Assembly: GCA_035578175.1 (NCBI GenBank)
Contig: JAQMRL010000001.1
Location: forward strand, 53,591,553-53,655,552
From: Catonia carolina
Lineage: Eukaryota > Arthropoda > Insecta > Hemiptera > Achilidae
Direction: 5' to 3'
Length of the DNA stretch: 64,000 bases
The position numbers and the translations under genes are program-made. The notes beneath the pieces were generated by a model. It saw nothing but the letters and a program-made list of their open reading frames with translations, was not told the origin of the DNA and ran no database searches. Of this stretch, positions 11,400-23,345 are shown one piece after another (within the stretch, counting starts at the first letter, position 1; each line of letters starts with the position of its first letter).

Positions 11400-11830
11400 T
11401 TAAAAACCAGAAAGAAGAATTGTAAGGAGAATAATGGGTCCAATAATTGAAACTGGAAAAAATGAAAAATATTGGGAGGGGAGTTGCCCCAACAATGAGA
11501 CATATGAACAAATTCAAAACCCATCAGAAGAAACAGAAATAGAAGAATGAGATTCTACGAACAAACCTGGTAAGGATGAACCAAGAAAAACTACAAAACA
11601 AATACTTGAAAAGCTGAAAGAATACAAAAACAAACCAAGATGGTTCAAATAAACAGAAAAACACCAAATGTCACTAAATATTGATAGAGATGTAAAAGAA
11701 GATAAAAAATAAATTCAGAAAAACAACTGAAGAATATAAGGGGTTCCAGAGGAAAAGTTTAAGAAAAAATGGGAAGAAAAAAAACGGAAGCTCAAAAATA
11801 AGAATTCTAGTAAGAAAATTAAAGGAGTTG
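11400..11830 (+). pseudogene. Non-LTR retrotransposon C-terminal relic
   Basis: Plus-strand pieces read ILRRIMGPIIETG, YEQIQNPSEETEIEE, TTKQILEKLKEYKNKPRWFK and KKKWEEKKRKLKNKN, with stops between them. Their order mirrors the C-terminus of insect LINE reverse transcriptase polyproteins (KILRKIYGP..., LTKKIL...KT...W, then ...GFQEK...ERK). It is heavily decayed, with no RT core present here. Confidence 0.5.
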
Positions 11831-12518
11831 TTCATGTATGATTAACCTAATCCTATTTACCATAGGAACATATAAAAATTTTTTATGTGGCTTGTTAATA
11901 ACAACTCTTAAATCCAACAACCATACAGACATTTCATTTATTACGCCAATAAAAAAATTACTGCTGAAATTGTTATGTTCACTATTTTTGCTGACAGTTT
12001 CATTTATTACATTCAGTAAAAGCTTTTGGAATTAAAACATGTAAAGAGTAGGCAAAATTATAAACATACGAGTATATTTGTTAAGTCCCATTTTCTAGCA
12101 ATATATAACAAGAAAAGGAACCCGGAGATCTGAACAATTTGTTCCATAACTTGAAGTAACACTAATTCATAAACATCTCAAATTGTTATTTTACTATTAT
12201 GACATAAAAATAATAAGATATTTGTTTCGCAAAACGTCAACATTGACAATAAAATAAAAATATCTTGAATATTAACAAAGAAGTAGAATATTAATAAGTA
12301 CAATTTATTTTTTTACTAATGTAATCTAATACATAATTTTCATCAAAATTAAAAACTCCAGCAGTATAGTATTGGTTTTTGGGCTGGACTCTAGAGTAAA
12401 ATTTTACACTAATATATTTTTATTATTGCTACAGTAACTCTCATCCTCATTTCAGCAACACAGTTATTTCATCTAATAATCTAGGTTTACTGCCGAAATG
12501 TAATGTTCACCATTTTAA

Positions 12519-12677
12519 TTAACTATCCCACTTTGATTTCTTTGGCAAATATACTTCTTTACCATTTTCACTAACAGCGGCATAATATCCCATACCTTCA
12601 TATTTGCTTCTCATATACATAATATAGCCAGTACATATTCCCATAGCTGCAACCCCTAGTGCCATTATGACTTTATT
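12519..12677 (-). CDS. SMIM8: SMIM8-like small integral membrane protein, exon 2
   Basis: This exon is entered through TTTCAG in phase 0. It encodes NKVIMALGVAAMGICTGYIM, YMRSKYEGMGYYAAVSENGK and a tail ending KKSKWDS before TAA (12519-12521). Human SMIM8 has NKPVMAFGL..., one transmembrane helix and a C-terminal TSKWD, so the N-K-x-V-M-A start of the helix and the S-K-W-D end are both conserved. The predicted membrane helix spans about residues 34-53 of the 83-aa protein. The function of the family is not established. Confidence 0.85.
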   Translation of the reverse strand, partial: NKVIMALGVAAMGICTGYIMYMRSKYEGMGYYAAVSENGKEVYLPKKSKWDS

Positions 12678-13479
12678 CTGAAATCAAAACAAATAAATTA
12701 ACAAATAATATTACTGTTCACTACTTTTACTTACAAAATATTAGTCTTACTAAGATGATCAAGCAATGAAATTTTAATTCTGAGTCCCTGATTGTTGTTT
12801 ATTTTCATTTCAAATTCAAGTAAACATATATTTAAAAAATATATATTTACTGTGCTTTGAGATTTCTCCAGAAACTGGTTAACCGCAAAAATTTTTAGCC
12901 AAGGTCTGTCAGCAAATGCGTTTCTAATGACACTAAGATATAGTTTAATATCAAATGACAACCCCAATCAGGTTAGGAGTTTCAGGAGTTAAACTGCTCC
13001 TCACTTTGCACCTGAAAAATGTGACTAGGTTATTTGGTCTCACAACAGGTATCTTCGATTCAGAGGCAAGCGCAACCATTGAAAAATCCTTGGCACACAT
13101 TACTAAAAAACCAGCCAACGTTAATTTGAATGTTATCGTTACAAATAGGTCAGCTAAGCATTCGTTTTAAGAAAAAAAAGATGTGAATTTTGTAGCACAC
13201 AGTTCTATTGTTCGTTTATTACCGCGTGTAACAATAAATGCTATTATGGTATGTGGAGTTTTCCTAAAAAAATAAACGACCTTTATTGACACGTAAAATA
13301 ATATACTACTTAAGACATCAAATTTTGGCATAGGGGTTAGGAAGGTTATGCTACTGCTGAGAACGCAAAAACAGGGCTGGCTAAGTATTCGCTTTGAATA
13401 AATAGCTTGACATTTTTTAAAAAATTAACAGAACTTAAAAAAATGGGTTATTTATACTATAAGAACGAACAGAACTTAC

Positions 13480-13572
13480 CGGAGTAGCATAAAGTTCAAA
13501 ATTTAGAACGCGAAACGCACTTGAAGTTCTCAGTGATTTAATGCCATCACCAGGTTTTGATTCTTTTTCCAT
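13480..13572 (-). CDS. SMIM8: SMIM8-like small integral membrane protein, exon 1
   Basis: The start ATG is 13572-13570, and 31 codons follow to a G|GTAAGT donor. The peptide MEKESKPGDGIKSLRTSSAF RVLNFELYATP corresponds to the human SMIM8 segment [22 protein letters not shown]. The R-T-x-x-x-F-R-x-x-N-x-E-L pattern is retained. Joined to exon 2 it gives an 83-aa protein, slightly shorter than human SMIM8 (97 aa) because the N-terminus is shorter. The gene stands alone between repeats, and its intron (12678-13479) shows nothing recognisable. Confidence 0.85.
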
Positions 13573-14274
13573 TGTTTAGATATAACGCACTAGTATCAGA
13601 ACTTAAAACAATACGTAATTTCTCTCAATATCTCAAACTGACTGACTGTCCCAACAAATCGAAACTATATTTGAGTAAAACATGTTTTTTTACGGGACTA
13701 CATAACCTTAAAACCAAAAAGTTCACAACTAATTTAATGTTGAAACCTCTTCATCGCAACGTGATGACGAGATTCAAAGAGTCCATATGGATCACGTTGA
13801 AATCAGTTTTGAATTCTTAAATTACTACCAGAGAATGAATTTACCGTGAACATTGTCTCGTATATTATTTTCCCCCAAATAAGGTTGATTAATGAAATTA
13901 AAAAACTCAGAATGAAATAAAACTTAACCGGAGTAGTATAGAATTTTTTTGTTTACGTACATTAAGGAAAATTCAGACGATGAAGAGTAATAGATGGAAA
14001 TACGCAACAAAAGATGTATCGGACACGACTTGTAGTCAAACCCGGAGTCCGTGGATTAGTAACTATACTACAATACAATATTATTGAATATAGTAAGAAG
14101 TTCACGTGAACAACTGTTTCAGTCTATGAATGTGAGTACTGAGTACTATTCACGTGATCAATTGACAGCCAGCATACCAGTTCACATAAAGACTACTTGA
14201 TAAAATTCGATGATGTAAAAAGGCATCCTTACATCTTGATGCTATATGCCTCCATTTTTACACCCTGAATCCAT

Positions 14275-14316
14275 TGAGCTAGATATATGACTATTGAGCT
14301 AGTCTATATCTAGCTC
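14275..14316. repeat. Short hairpin
   Basis: TGAGCTAGATATA and its exact inverse TATATCTAGCTCA are separated by about 16 bases that repeat ATTGAGCTAG. It may be the tip of a decayed foldback. No gene or other element was recognised between 14320 and 16600. Confidence 0.5.
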
Positions 14317-16606
14317 ATTGCCTGAATCTCATGGGGCAAGTTTTTGATGTGTGGTTTGTGAATGAATCTTACTAATTGTACAAAAATAACCAATCTCTGC
14401 ACATCAAAAGATATCGACCACTTTTCCGAAGTACTTCAGATGACTACTTGTCAACAAAAAGATGAATTAAATGATAAGATATTTTGTTAAAACATTGAAC
14501 AAAATTGAACTCTGCATTAGTTAGAAACCTATTTTGCTTCTTGTTGACCATATTATCAAAAATTTGTGTTAGAAGAGTCACATGTGCAAAGAATTAATCA
14601 CACAATGAAATTTATTCTTGTATAGAAGAAAATTGTATAGCTTTATGTTCCCCAGTTCATAACATTATTAAGCAAATTTTTCTTCCATAAGCCATCTTCC
14701 AAAAAGGAAGATCCGCATTAATGTAGACTAATGGTGGATTTTAAGTAGTTAAGAACTAAACTGTGATTTGTATTTTTTTGGAGTTCGTAAAAGAATCAGT
14801 CAAAACTATATTGACTATGTTTTGTGGAGCTGCATCCCAAAAATATCAATTGGACTGTTTACCTTATAAGTAGTGTTGTTTCTATATAAGCAGGAGATTG
14901 TGTTGCAGTACTTACATTAAATGAAGATAATTATGAGAGGCTTAACATTTTAAAAGCATTAGGTGGTGTATCAGATAGGTATTAGTAAAAATACTTTCCT
15001 TGCAGTAAAAAAGGCCGATTTTGATATTGAATAAATGCAAAAGAAGCAGGACATTCAATTAGAGAGGAAAATCTGGTTTACTGTTGTGGTGGATATTAAG
15101 TTAATTAAGAACTAAACTGATGTATTTTATAGGTTTTGAGTTCTTAAAAAATCATTTCTTTGTATGAAGAAAAACCCAATTTTCTCTAAAACCATTTTAT
15201 ACAGTTTTCAAATTTTTTCTGGTTTTTATTGAGCAGAAGATGCTACTGAAGCATAATTCCACTAAGCAGCAGCAATTTCTATTTTGTTTTATGTTTTTTG
15301 TTTACCAAAAAGTTGTAAGAAATGGTCCACCATCATAAAAAAATATATCTATTTTATGTACGTACTAGAATGCTGCTTCAAAAGACTAATAATGTACAAC
15401 TTAATTCAGCTACAAAACTGCATTGTTCTATGTTTTATAGTTTTGAGGAAACATGTCTTAAAAATGTAGCTACAGTTTAACATGATAAGGTAGAACATTC
15501 AATTCCCTTAAAATAAAACTTTTTCAATATAAAAACACTATCATATTGTTGTAACATAAAAAAACCACTACAAATAAATAACTGAAATATTTGAACTGAG
15601 CAACTATTAAAATTTATTAAGATTATGTATTATTCCAAAACTAGTGAGTTCAACGGTTATTTGAGAGTAAAAAGGAAGCACTGAGATTAATATCAGTCAC
15701 AAATGATTTTTAATTAAATATAAAAATATTTTAATGTACGCACATGAAAAATTGAGTACATTGTTGCATATGAAACAAAATATTGCATGCACTTAACAAA
15801 AATAAAACAATCAATGATTATAAGAGATGATTATGTTAAAAAACATAACATGATTATGTTTAAGAGAAATGTGTACCTACATTATAATAAAAAATGCAAT
15901 AATTATAATTATTAGTTGTCATTATTGTTTTATGATATCAGCGAGAGATATTATGATATTTTTAACACCAAAACTTGAACACGCCGATGTGGACTCAACT
16001 TTTACACATGGACAACAATCATATGACGATTAATGAACTTGAACTAAACCATATTCATAATGCTGTCCAAACTAAACTTGAACTTAAAATAAATAACAAC
16101 TGAATTTTTACCAAACAGAAAAAATACAGAGTTGCAAAAGAGTTATGGACCAACATTCTCTGTAGTTAGTAAAAAATTATTTTGCTAACAATTTGTTTTG
16201 AGAAATAGATTATTACATTTTAAGTTCTGTCAAACTGTATTAGATTGTGCAGTAAGTATCATAAGATTAAAAAATGTAAAATGTTATTTTTATGATTTTA
16301 CAGGACAGTTTATCCAGGGTCTAATTTTGCAGAATGTGGGCTATTTTAATTGTTAAATACTTGTTTCATTCATTTGAAATTTTTGCCTGTTAATAATGTG
16401 ATGTTTGGTTTATGTACTATTTATCTTTGCTTAAACATTTTTTACCTTATTGTTTTGGTAACCAATTAAATTATGTTCATAAACCATTTTAACAAATAAA
16501 ATATGTCTATTGTCAATATCATAATACCAGTTCTTTGTCCTATTCACGTGCAGTAAAACAGTTAATGATTGTTTAATGAATAATTTATAGTTTCTTTACC
16601 TTTTAG

Positions 16607-16720
16607 TGGCTGAGTTGGTAAGAATTCAACTGTTAAGCTGAGAGTCCCAGATTCCGAGCCCAGTTATGGCGTAGAAAATTTCAACACAGAAACTAACTGA
16701 TAATATTCTATTACCCACCA
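16607..16720 (+). repeat. tRNA-derived SINE-like fragment
   Basis: TGGCTGAGTTGGTAAG resembles a pol III A box of the Leu/Ser tRNA type. About 45 bases later CAGATTCCGAGCCCAG is a degenerate B box. There is no flanking structure to define the ends. Confidence 0.35.
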
Positions 16721-16984
16721 TCACTAATAAATTGTTGGTGCACCTGCACCTGCTTGGGTTGCTGTGCACCCCATTCACATCCCAACTCTTCACACATCTA
16801 CTCATGTTTAACTTGCTCTCTTGAACAAGAATATCTAATGTTCCCAAATAAGCTCAAGCAAAATTGCCCAAAATGGCAACCAAAGATGGTGGCCAAGCAT
16901 TTTTGCACAAGTTTGGTTATTTACTTATTACTACGCATATAATCAATCACAGATTTTTAAAACATGAAATTAAAGAGAGATAAC

Positions 16985-17398
16985 TGTAGAACCTGCCCAT
17001 AACAGACAGGTGGAGTGTCAAATTATTTACACTCAATCTGTTAGTTGCAGGGCTAAAATAAGTAGTTCTGTTTCTTATCACACGGTCAGCCAATTAAATG
17101 ACTGAATCATTTAAGAACAGAAGAGGTAGAGGTGTAAAAGACACTAATCAGAGTTATCTTCTCTGAAAGTAATGAATTTCATTGTACAGCCAGACCCTGT
17201 GGTGAATGAAGTGAAGGTGTCATTTACAGAGTGGAAAATATGTGCTTTTCAGAGGGCCCGGCATGCTGATAAGCGTACTTTTCCACTCAGTGAGGAAGGC
17301 AATGGTAAACCACCTCACTCCTCGTTTTACTTAGTAAAACCTCTAGAGGTTCAAACCAGCTTTTCGGCTGTTGACCTAAACAACAACAACTGCAGAAT
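16985..17398 (+). repeat. ~400-bp SINE-like repeat, copy 1
   Basis: This matches 29421-29815 and the interrupted copy at 56462-57385 over nearly its whole length. Shared landmarks are CTGACTAGTGTCTTTTACAC (here inverted), AGACCCTGTGGTGAATGAAG and GGCAATGGTAAACCACCTCA. It ends in CCTAAACAACAACAAC, a simple AAC tail typical of target-primed insertion. The ~76-codon open frame across it (17172-17402) is not conserved in the other copies and is not a gene. Confidence 0.75.
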
Positions 17399-17537
17399 AT
17401 AAAAGAATAAAAGAAAACCACTGAAATATTCATTAAAATGCTATTAAAATTGACAAATTTACAAACTTTTTCAAGAATATTCTGAAAGATGTATGAATCA
17501 CTATATGAATTTATAATTTACTTAAATGAATTTATCG

Positions 17538-17835
17538 CTTACCTTTTCTTTGGTTGCCCTTTAGTTTAAAAAAGCTTATGCACGTTTCAGTGGTACCAAC
17601 TTCTTCAGAGGAATATTAAATTAAAATTAAAATGCAGAATGGTATTACTACCATTCATCATATCAAATGAAACTGGCTTAAATTTTATCAATCCTGTATT
17701 TTATTATATTTATTGCTATAGATGGCAACAGATTCTCAAATTAAATTATCATCTTTGAATCTTATTTATTTATTATTTTATCACCTTTCAAATTTATATA
17801 AACATATATTTGAAATATTTCATTTTTTTACTTTT
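17538..17835 (-). mobile_element. Penelope-like element 3' end, copy 2 (truncated)
   Basis: On the minus strand this matches the distal part of 2789-3085: EIFQIYVYINLKGDKI, then a decayed KDDNLI.ESVAIYSNKYNKIQ, then the AT-rich UTR with the hammerhead-like motif at 17570-17612. The alignment to copy 1 stops at about 17835, exactly where the five-copy repeat (17836-18733) begins, so the second repeat inserted into or truncated this one. Confidence 0.6.
17570..17612 (-). ncRNA. Hammerhead-ribozyme-like motif, degenerate
   Basis: The minus strand has CUGAAGA, a weak AGU/ACU stem II closing a UGGUACC loop, GAAAC, then GUGCAUAAGC. The core is intact, but stem II is only three pairs and stem III does not form a clean palindrome. 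Confidence 0.4.
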
Positions 17836-18733
17836 TCTTGCCTATATGAATGTATAGGAAGGAAAGTATTGTTTTCATGTCGATTTTTCGAAATCGAGTT
17901 TTCACCAGATTTACATGTTTTCAGACCTCCTGAACCCAAAAAGCATGTTTTTAGCGATTGGTCTGTGTGTCTGTGAACAGAATATCTCAAGAACGGAAAA
18001 TCGTACGAACTTGAAACTTAAGTTACATACCACTACCGGACCCGACACGAACATTTTCATTAAAATCGGTCAACCGGAAGTAGTAGTTTATTCGTGTAAT
18101 TTTTCACTTTTTTGATTTTCTCAAAAACTGGTCTTACGATTTATTTAAAATCACCTGGTTTACTAAATTTTTTATGCCCTACGAGATAGGGTGGGCACCA
18201 TGTTTGCTGAAATTCTTGGTGAGGCGTTTTTCACGTAAAGAAATTGTTTTTTTAAGATTACTGCGTTAATATGCATTTTAGCGCAAAAATGTATTTAATT
18301 AAGTTGTAGAAAATTTAAAAATCTACAACTTTTATTTCAAACATTTTTTTGTATAACGCCTAGTTTAGTGGTAATTAGCAATTTTCTGTTTTTTTTCTCA
18401 CGAAAACATGTAAAAAATCTATTTTTTAAAAATTTTGGCCTTAGTATGCATTTTACGACAAAAGTGTATATAATAAAATTTATAGGAAATTAAAAGATCT
18501 ACAACTTTTATTTAAAGCATTTTTTTGTACAGAGCCTAGTTTAGCGTGAACGAGCGATTTTCCGTATTTTTAAGCCAAACTGAGGTTGATTTTCATTTTG
18601 CGTCTTTCACTCATGATTAAAATAAGGTTATGTTTATTGAGGTTGGTTTTCTGTTTATTTCTAATGTTAGGTTTATTGTTAATTATTTGCATTGGAAAGA
18701 GAAAGTTGTGTGAGTGTTTCACACCAGATTTTT
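17836..18733 (-). repeat. Five-copy interspersed repeat, copy A
   Basis: It is inverted relative to copies B-E. It starts ACTTTTTCTTGCCTATATGA and ends GTTTCACACCAGATT. Landmarks shared with the others are CCTGAACCCAAAAAGCATG, TTTTTAGCGATTGGTCTGTG, the CACTACCGGACCCGACACG block and two internal imperfect direct repeats centred on AAAAGTTGTAGA. Small open frames recur at equivalent places in several copies but are interrupted differently. No transposase is encoded. Confidence 0.8.
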
Positions 18734-19976
18734 TATCTTTATTATCACATGTATATAAAAGATGCTTCTTAAAACCAAAATAACAATGAAACCGATGCAT
18801 CTATTGTAACATGCACAAAATAAAAGTTGTAGGAAAATAAATTTACTACAAATCAGTTTCCAAGTTCTAAAAGAGGATGGGGCGGCAGCAGTTCCCCAAG
18901 TGTCTGCAAGAGGATGCTCTCGCACACTATTCTAACTTCATCCGGTCATATTGTCTTGTATTACTGACCCCACCATCATGTGTTGATGAGTTGTCTTATT
19001 AGTCCACCTGGACAATTCACAGACTAACTAAGACCGGAAGGAGGTAGTATACATAAACATTTTCAGAAATTTTTGTACATTACAAAAATTTCAACATTGA
19101 CAAACACCACAGTAACATTTTCAGCCTTTTAAGTCAAACAGACTAACCTTAATTTTACATTTATTTAGTTCACTTAAACTGAACTGTTGTTGGGTTTACT
19201 GTATGTATTTGTGCAATTAAGTCCTTACATTTTTGATAAGAAACAACGATTAGTACTTTTTCAACAACTGAATGCTTCAATTTTACAATAACTGTCCCGA
19301 CTGGGTTCATAAATCAGACTATGTTAAGCCCAACCATGTGGTACTTGTTTAACAATGGCAAGCCACAATTTTCTAACAAAAATTATGTTTTATTGCCTCA
19401 GAAAGATCCCCCACTCAAAAGCTATCCTTCCAAGGAAGAGCTACTGTGCCATGGTTTTTTGGTTTTTTTCTGATGATGCCTGGCTTTTTCTTGTCACCTT
19501 TCACTGTCTGTACTAGCATAATACACATCATCGTTAATTATTTTATCATTTTGACTACTTAAAATACAACAGAAGAATTTAATTTTTCAGTCTTTGTAGT
19601 GTGAAGCGACTTAACATATAGCTTAGCTCATTTAGTCAGCAAAATTTACTCCTCACTTGATAATAGAATATTGTTATATTTCATAAAGAGTTGTAGATTT
19701 ATAAATGCTCTTCTCTAACACAATGGAGACAGGTTAGAACTGATTTTATCAGGTTTTCGGGACAACATTACTGTTTTAAAAAATATGTTCTATGAACACC
19801 AATTATATGAAAATTGTTTAAAAACCTTTCTTCAAATGATATTGAGATCATTAGGTTTACATTACCTTTCAAAATTTGCTGTGGTGAACTCTCAAATGCT
19901 TGCGCAGGACAAAGTTCTTTTAAAGTTCAACCAATGAGAATCCAGACATAAGTTATTGTTTCAGTCTCTTAACATA

Positions 19977-20008
19977 CGAGGGCAGTCCAGAAAGTCTGTC
20001 ACGTTTTG
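19977..20008 (+). repeat. Mariner left terminal inverted repeat
   Basis: 32 bp, identical in inverse to 21298-21329, preceded by the TA duplication at 19975-19976. Confidence 0.95.
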
Positions 20009-20135
20009 CGTTGTAGCCGCTAAGGGTGGAGCTATTGTGGCCATTTTGGTGCCGCGGCATTTCTCCGTTCAGTGGCTATCCAGCCGTGCTAGCGAGAGGT
20101 CTGTGTCGCTCTTCGTTGTTTTTCAACAATTTAAA

Positions 20136-21205
20136 ATGTGTGCCGCAATTCAAAATCCCACCAGTTGTGAAGTACGGTCGGTAATACGGTTTTTGTTGGC
20201 TAAAAACAATAAACCAATTGAGATTTATCACCAAATCTGTGAAGTTTATGGGAACGATGTTTACACTGAAAGTGGAGTACGGCATTTTTGCATTCAGTTA
20301 AAAAATGGCCTAACTAATGTTCACGAGGAAGAACGAAGTGGACGGCCAAGCCTCGTGACTGATGACATTGTGAATAAAGTCAATGAGAAGATTGGAGAAG
20401 ACCGTCGATTCACCATAAGAGAGCTATTGCTTTTTTTCCCACAAATTTCAAAAAGTTTATTGCACGAAAGTGTTACAGAAAAATTAGGTTATCACAAATT
20501 TTGTGCAAGATGGGTGCCCAAAATCCTAACAGAAACCCACAAAAATCGTTTGGCTGCTTTGTTGTCATTTTTGCACGCTTACGAGGAAGATGGTGACTCA
20601 CTACTCGATCGAATCGTTACAGGAGACGAGACTTGGGTGAAGCATGTCAATTGTGAAACCAAACTGCAGTCTATGGAATGGGGTCACACAAACTCGCCCA
20701 AAAAGCCAAGAAAATGCCTTCAAACATTGTCTGCAAGGAAGATTATGGCGACTGTTTTTTAGGACAGGAAAGGAGTTCTGTTTATAGATTTCTTGGAACG
20801 TGGCACAACAATAACCTCTGCGAGGTATTGTGAAACACTTGAAAAGTTAAGAAGAGCGATCCAAAACAAGCGCAGAGGAAAGTTGACTGGAAAAATTCTC
20901 TTTTTGCATGACACGCTCGACCACACACGGCAAATTGAACACGAGAAGTCCTGGATGCTTTCAAATGGGAGGTTTTCCCACATCCGCCATACAGCCCGGA
21001 CCTTGCGCCCAGCGATTATCACTTGTTCCTGACAATGAAGACATGGCTTGCGACGCAGCGCTTTGACGATGACGCGGAGCTGCAGGAGGGTGTGACTAAC
21101 TGGTTAAAATCACAGGCTGTAGACTTTTATGACGTCGGCATTTCAAAATTAGTTCACCGCTATGATAAGTGTCTTAATTTGTTTGGTGATTATGTAGAAA
21201 AATAG
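20136..21205 (+). pseudogene. Mariner transposase, broken
   Basis: The family cuts and pastes DNA through a D,D34D catalytic triad. The likely start ATG at 20136 begins MCAAIQNPTSCEVRSVIRFL, the N-terminal HTH region; HEEERSGRPS follows as the linker. The first catalytic Asp is in VTGDETW (codon at 20625), the second in FLHD (20910) and the third in SPDLAPSDYH (21014, in a shifted frame). A TAG at 20760 replaces the Trp normally found in MATVFWDRKG. A net frameshift lies between about 20935 and 20985. The end reads FGDYVEK and a stop. The canonical LHDNARPH is LHDTLDHT here, so the Asn is also lost. Non-functional, but probably usable by trans-acting mariner if the TIRs are recognised. Confidence 0.9.
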
Positions 21206-21297
21206 CATTTTAGTTGCACTTTCAAATGTATACTAAATATATAATTTTATCAAATGTATAATAAAATTTTTTTCTTGTACTTAGTTTTTTTTTATAT

Positions 21298-21329
21298 CAA
21301 AACGTGACAGACTTTCTGGACTGCCCTCG
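21298..21329 (-). repeat. Mariner right terminal inverted repeat
   Basis: 32 bp, perfect inverse of 19977-20008, followed by the TA duplication at 21330-21331. Confidence 0.95.
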
Positions 21330-22057
21330 TATTTGGTCATGTGAACATACTTCTTATAAATGATATAATTTTTACATATTTCAGGTTCATTCTGGACAAG
21401 AAATCTTTAAGTCTTTTTTTTATATTTTACTAATACTTACTTGCTATAATGAAATAAAGACAATTTAAATTAACCAAAGAGAATAAGGAAATAAAAACAC
21501 AGAATACAAAAGATTAAATTACTCATTTAATTTTTCTTAATCTTATTCACAAATTTAATAAACTTAAAAACAACTTAAAATTTGTACAGCTGATTTAACA
21601 TTAAATAAAATACAAGACAAGTACACTTAATTTAAGATAATAGAAAAAATACTATTTAGGTATAACTGTACATATACACATATACAGACAGAACATTTAT
21701 AAATATATTTATAATTTACTAGTCAAAAATAATTATATCTTATCTGGTGGTCCATATAAACATAATAATATAAATAGTATCTATTGTGCTTGTTAATTTC
21801 AATGTTCAGCCCCTCTGATTCGCTCATTCATTCAGCATGATTGTTTTAACAATTTCACTCGTACATTTCTGCAACAAAAAGAATGAATAATTTGTTAGTT
21901 TAATTTGTTTATGTATTAAGCAAGAAACAAATACTGTAAACCCTAGAATCCAACAAGCAGGTTTTTTGTCAGAATAGATTGCAGAAATTCCAATGTGCAA
22001 GAGAATCTATGGTGCAATGCAATATAAGCATACTACATAATGAGTTTTAAAAAAACT

Positions 22058-22243
22058 TTTAATATTCATCTTTTTTCACCGCTTTCCGGTTTTTTTCTTT
22101 AACTTTTTACAAGCACTTTTGCAGTGTGCATCACTTCATCAGAAAGATTTATGATATTACCTGATGAATTGGTGCCCACCAGGAAAGTGCTTTAAAAAGT
22201 TAAAGAAAAAAGAAAGTAGTGAAAAAATGAGTATTAAAAATTG
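22058..22243. repeat. Imperfect foldback with hammerhead-like cores
   Basis: The left arm (about 22058-22145) and right arm (about 22160-22243) are inverted copies. Both share TTTCTTTAACTTTTTA(C)AAGCACTTT toward the outside and CTGATGAA toward the centre. On the plus strand, CUGAUGA A, stem II UUGGU/ACCAG, GAAA and AGU/GCU U follow the hammerhead pattern. On the minus strand, CUGAUGA, AGUG/CACU, G, an inserted C, then AAA. Stem I is poor on both. Confidence 0.5.
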
Positions 22244-23049
22244 TTTAAAACCTCTTACTAGTATGGATTCTGCTGCTATGATTCTAACCAATCACTTAAA
22301 TAATAATTGATAAGCAGTAGCTAATGGGGTTGTTAGTAACCAACAGTAGGAGTCCCTGTACTTATTTTTTAAATGTAAAACACCGCTTAAGAAAAAAACA
22401 ACTACCTAATAAACTACTTCCAGTTGATGTAATTATAAGGTGTTAAAATAAGGGTTGGATGAGATCACAGTAAATTATAGACTGGTAAAAACAATGTGGT
22501 CTGTGTTATCTACAAGTTATCCTAAAAATACCATCAATGTTTAGATACATTTCAAAGTCATGTGATAGACAAGATAAAGAATTAATTAACCAATATGAAA
22601 TCTTAATTTCTGGTATTCCAGAGAGGTTTAATTTTAGTGGTACAACCACTGGATGTTAGAGTTGACAAACCAGTCAAGCTAAATTTGAGAATAATTCGAA
22701 CAGTGGCTCTCTGATCTAACCTTGCAAGTGACACCAACTGGAAATATCAAGTGCGTTTCTCCAAATGTTGTTATATACTGAACTTCAATTGTATAGAAAA
22801 TTATCTAAGAGGTATCTACAAGAAAATTCTTCAAAAAAGTGTGATTTCAAATGCTTTAGACAGAACAGAAGATGATGTATTATGGAACGACCTAGGGTTA
22901 AACCAAAAGGTCGCATTTAGCAGTAGTGATTCTAACCGTATTAACTCAGATTTTTCCCAAATCTCAAATGAATGTTTGTAAAATGAAGTGGCCAACTGGT
23001 CCGGACATACTACTTATTATTTTTAGTTACTATAAATGATAAAATTAGG

Positions 23050-23345
23050 TTTTTTCCTAATGTGTGAATGTTGCAATCTGTGCAATCTGTTCAATTTAAC
23101 AATAAGCAACCTTAATGAGATGAGGATGACATGTATGACGTGTCAATGAGATATGGACTCAGGACAACCATTCTTAACAGGGTATGTTTAATTAAACCCA
23201 ATCATCAAAGTACATGGTAACCACTGTAAAAGTAACTATCTTTTCTAGGATTTGGACCATGGAACCTTCGTCTCTAAAAATTAGGTGTTAAACCACTGAC
23301 TCATGGCGACAACTTTACCACTAGACCAATTTGGTGATATGAATA
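23050..23345 (-). repeat. tRNA-derived SINE, family 1, copy a
   Basis: Read on the minus strand it starts with a pol III A box (TTGGTCTAGTGGTAAAGTTG) and has a B-box-like GGTCCAAATCC about 60 bases on. It then shares a body with 27355-27640 and 40200-40515 (GTGTACTTTGATG, then ATGAGATGA/TCATCTCAT, then TGCTTATTGTT). It ends near CAATCTGTTCAATTTAACAA. Confidence 0.7.

Larger units (their letters stand above)
19977..21329 (+). mobile_element. Mariner-family transposon, nearly intact
   Basis: This 1353-bp element is bounded by perfect 32-bp terminal inverted repeats (19977-20008 and 21298-21329, beginning CGAGGGCAGTCCAGAAAGTC) and flanked by TA on both sides, the mariner target duplication. Internally there is one transposase gene with a stop codon and a frameshift. 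The perfect TIRs point to a fairly recent insertion. No second copy with the same ends is present in the window. Confidence 0.95.

Noticed and set aside
17722..18115. Plus-strand open frames of 66-84 codons
   Set aside because: They cross the Penelope-like relic and the five-copy repeat; similar frames occur by descent in the other copies and are interrupted differently.
19470..19500. CTGATGATGCCTGGC as a further hammerhead core
   Set aside because: No GAAA segment follows and no stems can be drawn.
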